A stretch of 64,000 nucleotides of DNA, from the NCBI RefSeq assembly GCF_000702885.1, contig NZ_JNKO01000007.1, positions 141,762 through 205,761 on the forward strand, read 5' to 3'. How positions within the stretch are numbered: the first letter of the stretch is position 1; each line of letters starts with the position of its first letter. Shown piece by piece: positions 53,240 to 61,543 of this stretch. Origin of the DNA: Oribacterium sp. P6A1. GTDB lineage: Bacteria > Bacillota > Clostridia > Lachnospirales > Lachnospiraceae. Position numbers and translations under genes: made by a program. The notes under the pieces were generated by a model. That model was given only the letters and a program-made list of their open reading frames with translations, was not told the origin of the DNA and searched no databases.

Positions 53240-56200
53240 TTAAAGCGCGGATACTTTCATTTTTTCTTCAGGCAGATGATTCATAACCGCTCTTTCCAAA
53301 GTTATGCCATCTATAGGCTTATGTATAACTTCATCAAAGCCCTTCGACCTGAAATAGTCGTCTCCCAGGGAACTGTCTGATGTAAGAATGTGTACCGGCA
53401 TATCAGGATAAACCGTTTTAATTCTCTGCACTGTTTCAAATGCGTCCATCCCCGAAAGCATATGATCCAGGATCACCATGTCAAATCTGGTTTCCTTCAA
53501 AAGATAGAGACATTCTTCTCCGCTTTTCACCGACGAAACAAAAATCCTCGTGGACTTCAAAAGTCCCTTTACCACCTTAAGCTCCATATGATCTCCGTCA
53601 ACCAAAAGCAGTTCAACGTCCGGAGCTATAAACTGCGGAACATATTGTCCTATTCTGTCTTTAGGGAATTTTTTTACGATATTTCCCAAAGCGCTGTCTT
53701 CCACTATCCTTTGCCTTATGGAAAAAACCAGCTCCAGCTCATCCTTTTCGATATAGTTATACTTTATACTGCCGCCTGTAAGCTCGATATAGCTTTCGAT
53801 AATGTTTCTTTCCAGACACTTTTTGGAACGATCGGCAGCTGTATCCGAAGATGACCTGTTTTCATCATTCAAGATATCCTCGAAATACTCCGCATTGATT
53901 TCATTGCCTTTGAGTCTGACGGAAAAAACCAATTCACATATGTCATTGATCCTCTTCCTCATAGCTATATCCAGCTTTATTCCACCATCATCGATGCACT
54001 TCACAGCCAGAATAATCATGTTCAGTACAATTGCCCTTATCTTTTGCATGTCACCATGCAGGCGTTTGGGAATGACCTCATCCACTGTGATATCCCAGCC
54101 AAGATCCCCGACCTCACATATACCTCTTCCCATGGTAAGTACTGATATCAGTAAATCGTATAGTTCGTAATCCTTTTCCTTTATCTCTGCGTACCCGTTA
54201 TCTATCCTTATCATTTCGTACAGTTCATCGAACCCACCCATAATACTTGCAGAAGCAAACCTGATATCATTTGCATACTCCGATATGGCTGAAACATACT
54301 CCTTCGGCACCAGAGATGCATCCTCTCTCAGTATCATCTCATCGATACCAAGAATAGTATTCACCTGTGTTTTCAGTACATGTAATACTTCCTCAAACAG
54401 CTTCATGTTACGATAAGCTGTTCTTTCCACCTTTTCCTTTGCGATTCTGACTCTGTCATACTGTTTTCTGACCAGTGCATTTTTTATGAAATACCAAAAT
54501 AGCATGCCGACCAGTGATAAAAACAGGAATACCACAGAAAAACGTACTATAAGAAGCTCATGGATACCGGGTATCTTTTCGATTTTATAGGTTTTCTCAT
54601 GAATGACTTTTTCTCCGGACTCATTAAGAATCTGTATATGGAGAACATAATTACCATAGGGAAGCTCTGTATATTCAAGCGGCATAAGCCTGCTTTTCAC
54701 TTCGGTAACACCCACGTCCTTCAGCCCTTCAAGAAAGATCCTGACTATAGGATCAGACATGGAGTAATCCATTACAGATGCTATTATACTTATTCTCCCT
54801 GCTGCGGAAGGAATACGGTACACACCATCCTCTTCCTTTATTTCTCCGGCCTCCGAGGAATAGAAAGAACTTAAATCCATCTTTATTTCCGAATCATTGT
54901 CGAAGTATGCTCCGGTATTGAATTTGATGACGCCCTTTCTTCCCGCCACATACATATCTCCTTCCTGATTCATGTAGTTGTAAGAAACGGAAGTCACCGC
55001 AAACGGAAGCCCGTCTGCCAATGAAAAAAGCCTCGGGGCTTTTACCTGATCAGACAGCATATCTTCCTCGGGAACACAGTATATACCATTTGATGACAGT
55101 ACCCAGATTTTTCCCTTTTTATCATTGTAAATATCGTAATTGTTATTGTAGGGAAAGCTTTTTATGGTCCTGACTTTTCCATCCTTCAGATATCCTACGG
55201 AATTAGATGTGACTATCCAGCACACATCCTTTTCTTCATCTTTCCTTACCCTCAGCACCACATCACTCGTAAGTCCTTCTTCTCTTCCTATCCTTTCGAC
55301 CTTTGTGCCATCTACAACATATAGTCCGTCACCATCCGATCCTGCATATATCTTTCCGTCAATTCCCTCAGCGACGGTCAGAATAACCGTATTCTTCATA
55401 CCCTGTCCGGCGCCAACAGAACGAATTATCTTCCTGTCCTTTATGATAACAAGGCCGGAATTTGTTCCTACAAGTATGCTTCCGTCTTTTTGTTCACTGG
55501 TACACCTGACCTCATTGGAGGGCATTCCGTTTTCTATTGTATATTTATCTATGTAACCGCCTCGGGAAAGACATACCAGCCCTACATCCCCGGTATAAAC
55601 AGATACCCAAAGATTACCCGCTGTATCACTCATGATACAGCGGACCCTGTTATTTCCTATGCATTCCGTAAGCTCATTTGTAACTCTGCGCCCGTGTCTG
55701 TCTATAATCCTGAGTCCGCTCTCAGTTCCAACATAAAGTTTTCCGGACACCTTACACACAGTATTTGTGGTCTCCGGTTCCAGATCGGTAAGCATGGAAA
55801 GATCCTGAAAATTGTTCTTCACCAGCTTAAGAACTCCCTGAGTCGATGAGGCAAACCATAGATTTCCCTGATAATCGGGAATCATCATCTCTATACCGCT
55901 GTCAATTCCCATATCGTTTAATATATGAAATCTCAGTGCTTCATCCAGATACCCTGCCTTTGATGTCGAAGTGACAAACACCCTGTTACAGGCATAACAT
56001 ATACACTGAACTGATGATATTCCATCCACCGGGATCTTTTTCATCTGAGCAGCTCTCTGTCCGAAAGAACCATAATACAGCTCGCCGTTCTCTGTTCCTA
56101 TATAAATATTGCCATCATTCATGGAATCTGTCATAACAGCGGATATTCTGCCCGGAAAGCCAAGGTCTGAACTATTATGAATACTTTTTACAGCACATTC

Positions 56201-56833
56201 TTCAATAGTAAACACACTGCCGGATGCTGTCTGTCCGTAAATCCTTCCTTTTCCATCCGAATCCAGCATTTTGATACGTTCTGTATCAAGTTTTTTATGA
56301 GAGAGTCTGTTCAGCTTTCCGGATGGACCTATGTAAACCAGACCTGCTGTTGTTCCGGCAAAAACATTGCCATCATTGTCCTCGGCAAAGCATCGTACAG
56401 ATGAAGAAGGAAGCCCCTGCTCATAGGTATATCGGCTTGTGGTATCTCCATCCAGAACCACTATGCCGTTGTCATTGGTTCCGACCCATATCCTGCCTTT
56501 TTTATCCTCGAAAAGCGCTCTTGCACTGGTCAGACCATCTGTAGAATCCAGTCTCTCAAAAGTCTTACCGTCATAGACTATGACTCCTGCATACCCGCCT
56601 ATCCATATTCTCCCGTCCGAGGAACATAATACACATGTTGCATCAGATGTAGGCAGACCGTTGGATGCTCCATATAGCACCGTTGCATAGGAAACATTTA
56701 TCGCCTGTCCGGTAGCCGCATATCCTCCCCCCGTCAGAACTTCATCGTTATCTTCAGCATGTGCAGCGACACACCAGCCGAGGCTTATGTAGAGCCACAG
56801 TACACAGATGAAAAAAACGCTACATCTTTTCAT
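53240..56833 (-). CDS. Hybrid two-component sensor with extracellular beta-propeller and receiver
   Basis: About 1197 residues. Signal peptide ending VAAHAE (residue ~26), two-component propeller repeats (about 30-650; DGRIWIGGYAGVIVYDG, KGRIWVGTNDNG, DGNVFAGTTAGL), a Y_Y_Y domain (about 690-755), transmembrane helix (about 765-790), a kinase-like part (about 805-1050) and a C-terminal receiver (about 1075-1190) with LLLVDGDH, MVILDHML phospho-Asp and HKPID Lys. The H-box reads VLHVLKTQVNTILG: the His is kept but the following Glu and Pro are lost, and the ATP lid Gly motifs are weak. It probably senses a surface carbohydrate or peptide. The inner ATG with GGAG spacing of six is used. Confidence 0.85.
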   Translation of the reverse strand: MKRCSVFFICVLWLYISLGWCVAAHAEDNDEVLTGGGYAATGQAINVSYATVLYGASNGLPTSDATCVLCSSDGRIWIGGYAGVIVYDGKTFERLDSTDGLTSARALFEDKKGRIWVGTNDNGIVVLDGDTTSRYTYEQGLPSSSVRCFAEDNDGNVFAGTTAGLVYIGPSGKLNRLSHKKLDTERIKMLDSDGKGRIYGQTASGSVFTIEECAVKSIHNSSDLGFPGRISAVMTDSMNDGNIYIGTENGELYYGSFGQRAAQMKKIPVDGISSVQCICYACNRVFVTSTSKAGYLDEALRFHILNDMGIDSGIEMMIPDYQGNLWFASSTQGVLKLVKNNFQDLSMLTDLEPETTNTVCKVSGKLYVGTESGLRIIDRHGRRVTNELTECIGNNRVRCIMSDTAGNLWVSVYTGDVGLVCLSRGGYIDKYTIENGMPSNEVRCTSEQKDGSILVGTNSGLVIIKDRKIIRSVGAGQGMKNTVILTVAEGIDGKIYAGSDGDGLYVVDGTKVERIGREEGLTSDVVLRVRKDEEKDVCWIVTSNSVGYLKDGKVRTIKSFPYNNNYDIYNDKKGKIWVLSSNGIYCVPEEDMLSDQVKAPRLFSLADGLPFAVTSVSYNYMNQEGDMYVAGRKGVIKFNTGAYFDNDSEIKMDLSSFYSSEAGEIKEEDGVYRIPSAAGRISIIASVMDYSMSDPIVRIFLEGLKDVGVTEVKSRLMPLEYTELPYGNYVLHIQILNESGEKVIHEKTYKIEKIPGIHELLIVRFSVVFLFLSLVGMLFWYFIKNALVRKQYDRVRIAKEKVERTAYRNMKLFEEVLHVLKTQVNTILGIDEMILREDASLVPKEYVSAISEYANDIRFASASIMGGFDELYEMIRIDNGYAEIKEKDYELYDLLISVLTMGRGICEVGDLGWDITVDEVIPKRLHGDMQKIRAIVLNMIILAVKCIDDGGIKLDIAMRKRINDICELVFSVRLKGNEINAEYFEDILNDENRSSSDTAADRSKKCLERNIIESYIELTGGSIKYNYIEKDELELVFSIRQRIVEDSALGNIVKKFPKDRIGQYVPQFIAPDVELLLVDGDHMELKVVKGLLKSTRIFVSSVKSGEECLYLLKETRFDMVILDHMLSGMDAFETVQRIKTVYPDMPVHILTSDSSLGDDYFRSKGFDEVIHKPIDGITLERAVMNHLPEEKMKVSAL

Positions 56834-56862
56834 ATCCAACTCCATATCTTAAGAGATATACC

Positions 56863-59001
56863 TCACATATCTCTGTTATATTTATCTAAAACCTCCCGTA
56901 CTTCGGGAAGTGAATCCAAAAAAACTTCGACACATTTCGGATCAAACTGACTCCCCGCTCCTTCCTTCAGCATCTCCACAGCCTTTTCCATGGGAAATGC
57001 AGGCTTATAGACACGCGGAGAGGTCAGAGCGTCAAAAACATCCGCTACCGCCATGATCCTTGCAGACAATGGAATCACATCCCCGTGAAGGCCCTCCGGA
57101 TACCCCTTTCCATCCCATCGTTCATGATGATAGGCAGCCATGTTTCTGGCTTCCTTCAGATAACTTTCTCCATGAACGGAACTGATGGCTGTTTCCATGA
57201 TCCTTTTACCGGCTGTAGTGTGAGTTTTCATTATTTCATATTCTTCGTCTGTGAGCTTTCCGGGTTTATTCAGAACACTGTCTGAGATATTGATCTTACC
57301 AACATCATGAAGCGGGGCGCTTCGTACTGTATCTGCCATAAACTTGGGACTTATTTTTTCTGCATAATAGCCCTTCTTTTTCAGGCCATCTACTATTATC
57401 TTTACATAGGCTGCCGTTTTTTGAATATGGGCGCCTGTATCCGAATCACGATTTTCCACCATATCCGCCATGGTTATGATGATTCCGTCCTGCATCCTGG
57501 CAGTAGATTCTGAAAGTTTTCGAACATTTCTCATCTGCTCTGCCTGATTCAGTGTCAACTGACATATGGCATGATACAGCTTTTCAACCTCGTCCCCTGT
57601 ACGTATCCCAAGCTTCCTAACGGTTCTTACATTTTCATCCAGGGTCACCTGGTCATATCCTGCGGATGAAAATCTGTCCACACATCTAGCAAGGCTGCTT
57701 ATGGGATACTCTACATATATATCCACCATCCAGGATACGACAACTATGAGTAAAAGGAAAAAACCAGCAAGAATCAGGCCAAGTCTGTAAAGAAACTCCC
57801 TTAAAAAAAGCCAGACAGTCGTAAGAGAGACTTCCGCTCCTATATACACACCGGTGTTTTGATCATCTTTTTTCAGTGGATAATATACATTAAGAAATCT
57901 ACCCGAATTATCTTTGGATTCGATGGGGGCTATCTCATTTCCCATAATGAAGTCATCACTATATGCTTCAAACTCGTCCCTTATGGGCGCATGCACTCCC
58001 GGCTCATACTGTATGTAATCATCGTTCTTATCGAGATCAAAGATAAAATATGCGCCGTCCTTTGAGATTTTCATCACACGCAGCTTTTTCACTCCGTAAG
58101 CACTGTCACATATTTTCTTTAACAGCTTTTCTGTTTCGTTATATCCCTGGGCAGCCCGCCCTTTTTTCAGATAATCCTCTACTCTGTCCGCGTCGATGAT
58201 TTCCGCAGCAAATTGCACCGCTTTTCTGGCATTCTCTGTTCTGGCTCCCTTTTCATTATTATAGTAAAGACCAATGCCAACAAATCCTGTTATGAAAAGC
58301 AGTAAGCAGCAAAGCCCCATCAGCATCACAGACATCCTTCTGCGGGAAGAAACCTTTACATCCCCTGACCAGTCACGAAGATCCCTCAGTTCTTCCGTTG
58401 AAAGCGGTCTTTGCCTCCATACACCCTCTTTGATATTGAGTTTTATATCTTCGGAAATATGACTGATTATAAAAAAGGCAACAGAAACAGAAATACCCTT
58501 ATCAAAAATATCCAGAAGTATATGCACTACGAAAAGAGAGATAACAGGCGAAATTTTCAGAGTCCTTTCAATATAATCCGCTATAACGGAAATAGAAATA
58601 TCCGGAGAATAGCCATATAACACCCACTCCGTCAGGAAACCCAGGGTTCCGCTTAAAAAACCCATACTGACAGCAAAGCCTGCCATTTCAGACACTTCAG
58701 CATGTGCATGCCTGTTATGAAAATGGACGATATACAACGCGATCAGAACATTTATAAAAGAATAGTACACCATCCCCCCTCTGTAAGACTCACAGATGAG
58801 ATTAGTGAAAAAAGCTGCCATAACTCCCGGAAATATCCCTCCCAGCCACGCAGCACACATAGTGCCGATGGTGTCAAGATAAATCGGTAAGCCGTAATGC
58901 ATGGTAAGAAAATAGAGTGTTGCATTTAAGCACACTCCAAAAAAGATAACCATAACGCGGGCCCTTACGCCGCGTTTGATCTTAACTGCTTCTGATTTCA
59001 T
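56863..59001 (-). CDS. Membrane HD-GYP c-di-GMP phosphodiesterase
   Basis: About 712 residues. An N-terminal ~195 residues with five to six helices, like an ECF/MASE-type sensor (LPIYLDTIGTMCAAWLGGIFPG), a second membrane section (about 228-250) with an extracellular ~150-residue sensor domain, helix (about 405-430), a HAMP-like linker, and a C-terminal HD-GYP domain (about 525-690). Its motifs are complete: GAHIQKTAAY, PLHDVGKINISD, MKTHTTAG, YHHERWDGKGYP and DVFDALTSPR. It hydrolyses c-di-GMP. It is the first gene of the operon, 30 nt before the hybrid kinase. ATG with GGA upstream; an in-frame TTG precedes it. Confidence 0.9.
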   Translation of the reverse strand: MKSEAVKIKRGVRARVMVIFFGVCLNATLYFLTMHYGLPIYLDTIGTMCAAWLGGIFPGVMAAFFTNLICESYRGGMVYYSFINVLIALYIVHFHNRHAHAEVSEMAGFAVSMGFLSGTLGFLTEWVLYGYSPDISISVIADYIERTLKISPVISLFVVHILLDIFDKGISVSVAFFIISHISEDIKLNIKEGVWRQRPLSTEELRDLRDWSGDVKVSSRRRMSVMLMGLCCLLLFITGFVGIGLYYNNEKGARTENARKAVQFAAEIIDADRVEDYLKKGRAAQGYNETEKLLKKICDSAYGVKKLRVMKISKDGAYFIFDLDKNDDYIQYEPGVHAPIRDEFEAYSDDFIMGNEIAPIESKDNSGRFLNVYYPLKKDDQNTGVYIGAEVSLTTVWLFLREFLYRLGLILAGFFLLLIVVVSWMVDIYVEYPISSLARCVDRFSSAGYDQVTLDENVRTVRKLGIRTGDEVEKLYHAICQLTLNQAEQMRNVRKLSESTARMQDGIIITMADMVENRDSDTGAHIQKTAAYVKIIVDGLKKKGYYAEKISPKFMADTVRSAPLHDVGKINISDSVLNKPGKLTDEEYEIMKTHTTAGKRIMETAISSVHGESYLKEARNMAAYHHERWDGKGYPEGLHGDVIPLSARIMAVADVFDALTSPRVYKPAFPMEKAVEMLKEGAGSQFDPKCVEVFLDSLPEVREVLDKYNRDM

Positions 59002-59043
59002 CTTTTCCAATACCCCTATATAAGTAAAACCCCTATGTAAACC

Positions 59044-59072
59044 ACTTTACCACGAGAAAGTACGGGGTTCAA
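59044..59072 (-). promoter_or_regulatory. Candidate promoter of the HD-GYP/hybrid-kinase operon
   Basis: TTGAAC, 17-nt spacer, TAAAGT on the minus strand, just upstream of the HD-GYP start. The only reasonable sigma-A pair in this gap. Confidence 0.6.
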
Positions 59073-59134
59073 TTTCAATTTGGAATATCCGTAAAATTCC
59101 AGACATTTTGTACATTATTTAAGAGTTTGTATAA

Positions 59135-59185
59135 CAAAAAAATCCCGCAGATCCGAGACATAGCCTCATTTCATCACGGGATTTC
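59135..59185 (-). terminator. Intrinsic terminator downstream of the zinc-ribbon gene
   Basis: AAATCCCG and CGGGATTT pair across ~30 nt; on the minus strand seven U follow. It separates the zinc-ribbon genes from the c-di-GMP operon promoter. Confidence 0.75.
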
Positions 59186-59197
59186 TATCTTAATTCA

Positions 59198-60010
59198 TCA
59201 TCTTCTGTCTTCAGTTATCTTGTTTATGGTCCATACTCTCGTATTTACACCCTCAATGGCTGTGCCACAGTAGTCACACACCTTGGCTCCTATCATCTTA
59301 AGAGGTGCGCCGCAGTTTGGGCAGTTATATCCTATCATCCTGCCCTTCAGTTTACTGTCCACCTTGTCCGCATCCTGGACATACACAAGTTCTGTTTTGA
59401 AAACCGTCTGGATCTTTCTGATCCGTGCCCCGGTATTTCCGGAAGCGGAATTTGCTTTCATTCCTGCCTTTACATGACGTTCATAGCTGGCTGATGTCTG
59501 TGTGCGAATGGTACAGAGTCCGGAGTTTCTGTCATATCCGAAAATCACCGTATTGTATGCATGTCTGTTTTTGAACTCAAGCTCATCCTCCGAATAGGTC
59601 AGATTCTTCACTCCGGTGCCTTCATTGGTGATAACTCTCTCAACCTCCTCCATAATGAGGGGGTGATCCTTTATGATTTCCGGATCTCTTTCGTCTATAG
59701 CTTCCATCCTTCTCAAAACCGCATCCTGTATCCGTACCTTCCACTCATTCCAGTTGAACTCAGGAAAATCCTTCTCAAGCTTAGGAATATAAATCGAATC
59801 CATAGAGGACAGGGACTTTGGCTTCGCGGTGTATTCCGCCTCTTCGATCATGCCGTCACCGTTTACCACCGCTTTCGCTATTGTTTCCACTGCCTGGCCC
59901 ATGATTGAATGACGGAATCTTCTGATACGGTATCCTATATACCCTACTATAATAAAAAAAGCGGCAAGACTCAAAACGGGTCCTAAAATCGCTCCCCAAT
60001 CAAAATTCAT
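59198..60010 (-). CDS. Membrane-anchored zinc-ribbon protein of unknown function
   Basis: 270 residues. One N-terminal transmembrane helix (about 11-27), a Tim44-like cytoplasmic part (about 35-200) with DPEIIKDHPLIMEEVERVI, and a C-terminal zinc ribbon CPNCGAPLKMIGAKVCDYCG (about 230-249). The Cys pairs would bind zinc. Function unknown; a similar anchored zinc-ribbon gene occurs ~40 nt upstream. GGAGG-like GGGG before the ATG. Tim44-like is my reading, not certain. Confidence 0.6.
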   Translation of the reverse strand: MNFDWGAILGPVLSLAAFFIIVGYIGYRIRRFRHSIMGQAVETIAKAVVNGDGMIEEAEYTAKPKSLSSMDSIYIPKLEKDFPEFNWNEWKVRIQDAVLRRMEAIDERDPEIIKDHPLIMEEVERVITNEGTGVKNLTYSEDELEFKNRHAYNTVIFGYDRNSGLCTIRTQTSASYERHVKAGMKANSASGNTGARIRKIQTVFKTELVYVQDADKVDSKLKGRMIGYNCPNCGAPLKMIGAKVCDYCGTAIEGVNTRVWTINKITEDRR

Positions 60011-60053
60011 ACTCCATCCCCTTTATGATTTCATAAAACGTCTCTTGAAACCA

Positions 60054-60443
60054 TCAGTTATCAAAGGATTTCCCGCATTTCGGACAGAACTCAAAATCTT
60101 CACTTGTCTCATATCCGCAGTTATAGCATATCTTTGAGGCCTTAGCCTCTCTGACCCTGCTGCCTTTCTGTCTTAAATACAGGTCTTCCTTATGTATGGT
60201 GACATTTTCCCCATACTCAATGGATCTTCCCGTCTCCGGCCTGAGTTCATATACGGATCCGCAGCAGGAAGTCTCAACATAGTATGTCCTGCCCCATTTA
60301 AATACCGGAATAAAGAATATGGACAGTACCATATATGTCATGAATACTCTGTACTGTCCCATCCTCCCGCAGAGATCGCAGGTCATCTGCTGATGAAAAT
60401 CAAGATCCTTTCGACCATTTGTTATACCGAAAAAGAAAATCAT
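60054..60443 (-). CDS. Small zinc-ribbon protein
   Basis: 129 residues. Cys pairs CDLC (about 22), CCGS near 60 and a C-terminal CYNCGYETSEDFEFCPKCG (about 108-126) form a zinc ribbon; a short hydrophobic segment (about 35-50) suggests membrane contact. Residue features indicate an adaptor or stress-related role but no family. It begins 8 nt after the NlpC/P60 stop, with a weak AGAG site, so it relies on reinitiation or the same transcript. Confidence 0.6.
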   Translation of the reverse strand: MIFFFGITNGRKDLDFHQQMTCDLCGRMGQYRVFMTYMVLSIFFIPVFKWGRTYYVETSCCGSVYELRPETGRSIEYGENVTIHKEDLYLRQKGSRVREAKASKICYNCGYETSEDFEFCPKCGKSFDN

Positions 60444-60451
60444 GCTCTATT

Positions 60452-61207
60452 TTACCAAAACCTTCCGATAGCTGCGATATGATCATAATGCATCGCCCTG
60501 GTTCCACGATCTTCAAAAACCGAATTACGTCTGCTGTTGGTGGCATGAACTATGGAATTATCACCGGTATATATAGCAACATGGCTTACGGAACCTATAC
60601 TTCCGCCGTAGAAAATCAGATCTCCGGGAAGCATCTCCGCCTCACTTACATATCTTGGAGCACTGGCAGCCTGCTGCTTTGAAGTTCTGGGAAGCGAAAT
60701 ACCAAACTGTCTGAATACGGCCTGAACAAAGCCTGAACAGTCCACTCTTCCGTTAAGAGAATTTCCCGCTCCATAAGGCAGAACCCCTATATACTGTCTT
60801 GCAAAATTAACGATATCCGGACGGCCTGATGCGGACATGGCATAAGCATAGGCATCTGCTGCAGAATAAATGTTTCCGTTTGAAGTACTCTCTGAAGCCG
60901 CATCTGCTGCAGAAGCCTCTGCCGTAGTATTTGCTGCACTTCCATCGAGTGAAGCTACTGCAATAGTTTCACCCTCGCACTGTACCGAACCGTCTGCCTG
61001 AAGCGTTACTATACTGATACCGTCTGCTCCGGCTTTAACAGGTGCCATTGAACCGTCTTCGTTGTACTGATACGCCTCCTGAACCCCGTCACTGTTGAGG
61101 TCCATCCAGGCCCATTCCTTATTTTCATCCGCAAATGCCGGCACCGATGCTGCCACCACAAGCATTGCGGTCATCATTCCCATCAATATTTTCCTTTTTA
61201 ATCTCAT
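60452..61207 (-). CDS. Secreted NlpC/P60 peptidoglycan hydrolase
   Basis: 251 residues. Signal peptide ending VPAFADE (residue ~27), a ~100-residue N-terminal region with a WAWMDLNSDGVQEAYQY module (EF-like DLNSDG) and an Ala/Thr linker, then NlpC/P60 (about 130-250) with DCSGFVQAVF (catalytic Cys), SHVAIY (His) and DHIAAI (third polar). It cleaves D-gamma-glutamyl-diaminopimelate or similar bonds in peptidoglycan stems. AAGGGGTAAT before ATG. Confidence 0.88.
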   Translation of the reverse strand: MRLKRKILMGMMTAMLVVAASVPAFADENKEWAWMDLNSDGVQEAYQYNEDGSMAPVKAGADGISIVTLQADGSVQCEGETIAVASLDGSAANTTAEASAADAASESTSNGNIYSAADAYAYAMSASGRPDIVNFARQYIGVLPYGAGNSLNGRVDCSGFVQAVFRQFGISLPRTSKQQAASAPRYVSEAEMLPGDLIFYGGSIGSVSHVAIYTGDNSIVHATNSRRNSVFEDRGTRAMHYDHIAAIGRFW

Positions 61208-61338
61208 ATTACCCCTTAAAAAGCATTAAATATATTCATTTTTCGAATAAATATAAGCCAAACGACTTTTCTATTGTAACTTCTACCCATGTTTTTTTGC
61301 AAGAAAAAAATAAAAGTATACATTATGAATAAATGACA

Positions 61339-61379
61339 ATAAAAATGCCCTGATTCCTCGCATCCGGAACCAAGGCATA
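61339..61379 (-). terminator. Terminator of the tRNA-Thr transcript
   Basis: ATGCC...GGTTCC paired with GGAATC...GGGCAT; the minus strand continues UUUUUAUUG. It begins a few nt beyond the tRNA 3' end. Confidence 0.7.
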
Positions 61380-61381
61380 TG

Positions 61382-61454
61382 AGCTACTGACCGGACTTGA
61401 ACCGGTGACCTTCTGATTACGAATCAGATGCACTACCGACTGTGCTACAGTAGC
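61382..61454 (-). tRNA. tRNA-Thr(CGT)
   Basis: On the minus strand a complete 73-nt cloverleaf: acceptor GCTACTG/CAGTAGC with discriminator T, D arm GCACAGTCGGTAGTGC, anticodon stem TCTGA/TCAGA with loop TTCGTAA (anticodon CGT, reading ACG = Thr), variable loop AGGTC, T arm ACCGG-TTCAAGT-CCGGT. CCA is not encoded. A promoter and a leader hairpin lie just upstream. Confidence 0.95.
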
Positions 61455-61473
61455 TGATGATATAAACTTATCC

Positions 61474-61507
61474 CGTATCCGAAAAGCACCCCAGCTTTTC
61501 AGATACG
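61474..61507 (-). other. 14-bp hairpin in the tRNA leader
   Basis: CGTATCTGAAAAGC pairs with GCTTTTCGGATACG (one G-U) around a 6-nt loop, at the predicted 5' end of the tRNA precursor, ~20 nt before the mature tRNA. It could also help end the CapA-like transcript, though no U run follows. Confidence 0.6.
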
Positions 61508-61513
61508 ACCATA

Positions 61514-61542
61514 AGTTTACAGATTTTAACAGAGCTTGTCAA
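61514..61542 (-). promoter_or_regulatory. Promoter of the tRNA-Thr gene
   Basis: TTGACA, 17-nt spacer, TAAACT on the minus strand. It abuts the stop codon of the CapA-like gene, placing the transcription start near 61507. Confidence 0.75.
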
Positions 61543-61543
61543 C

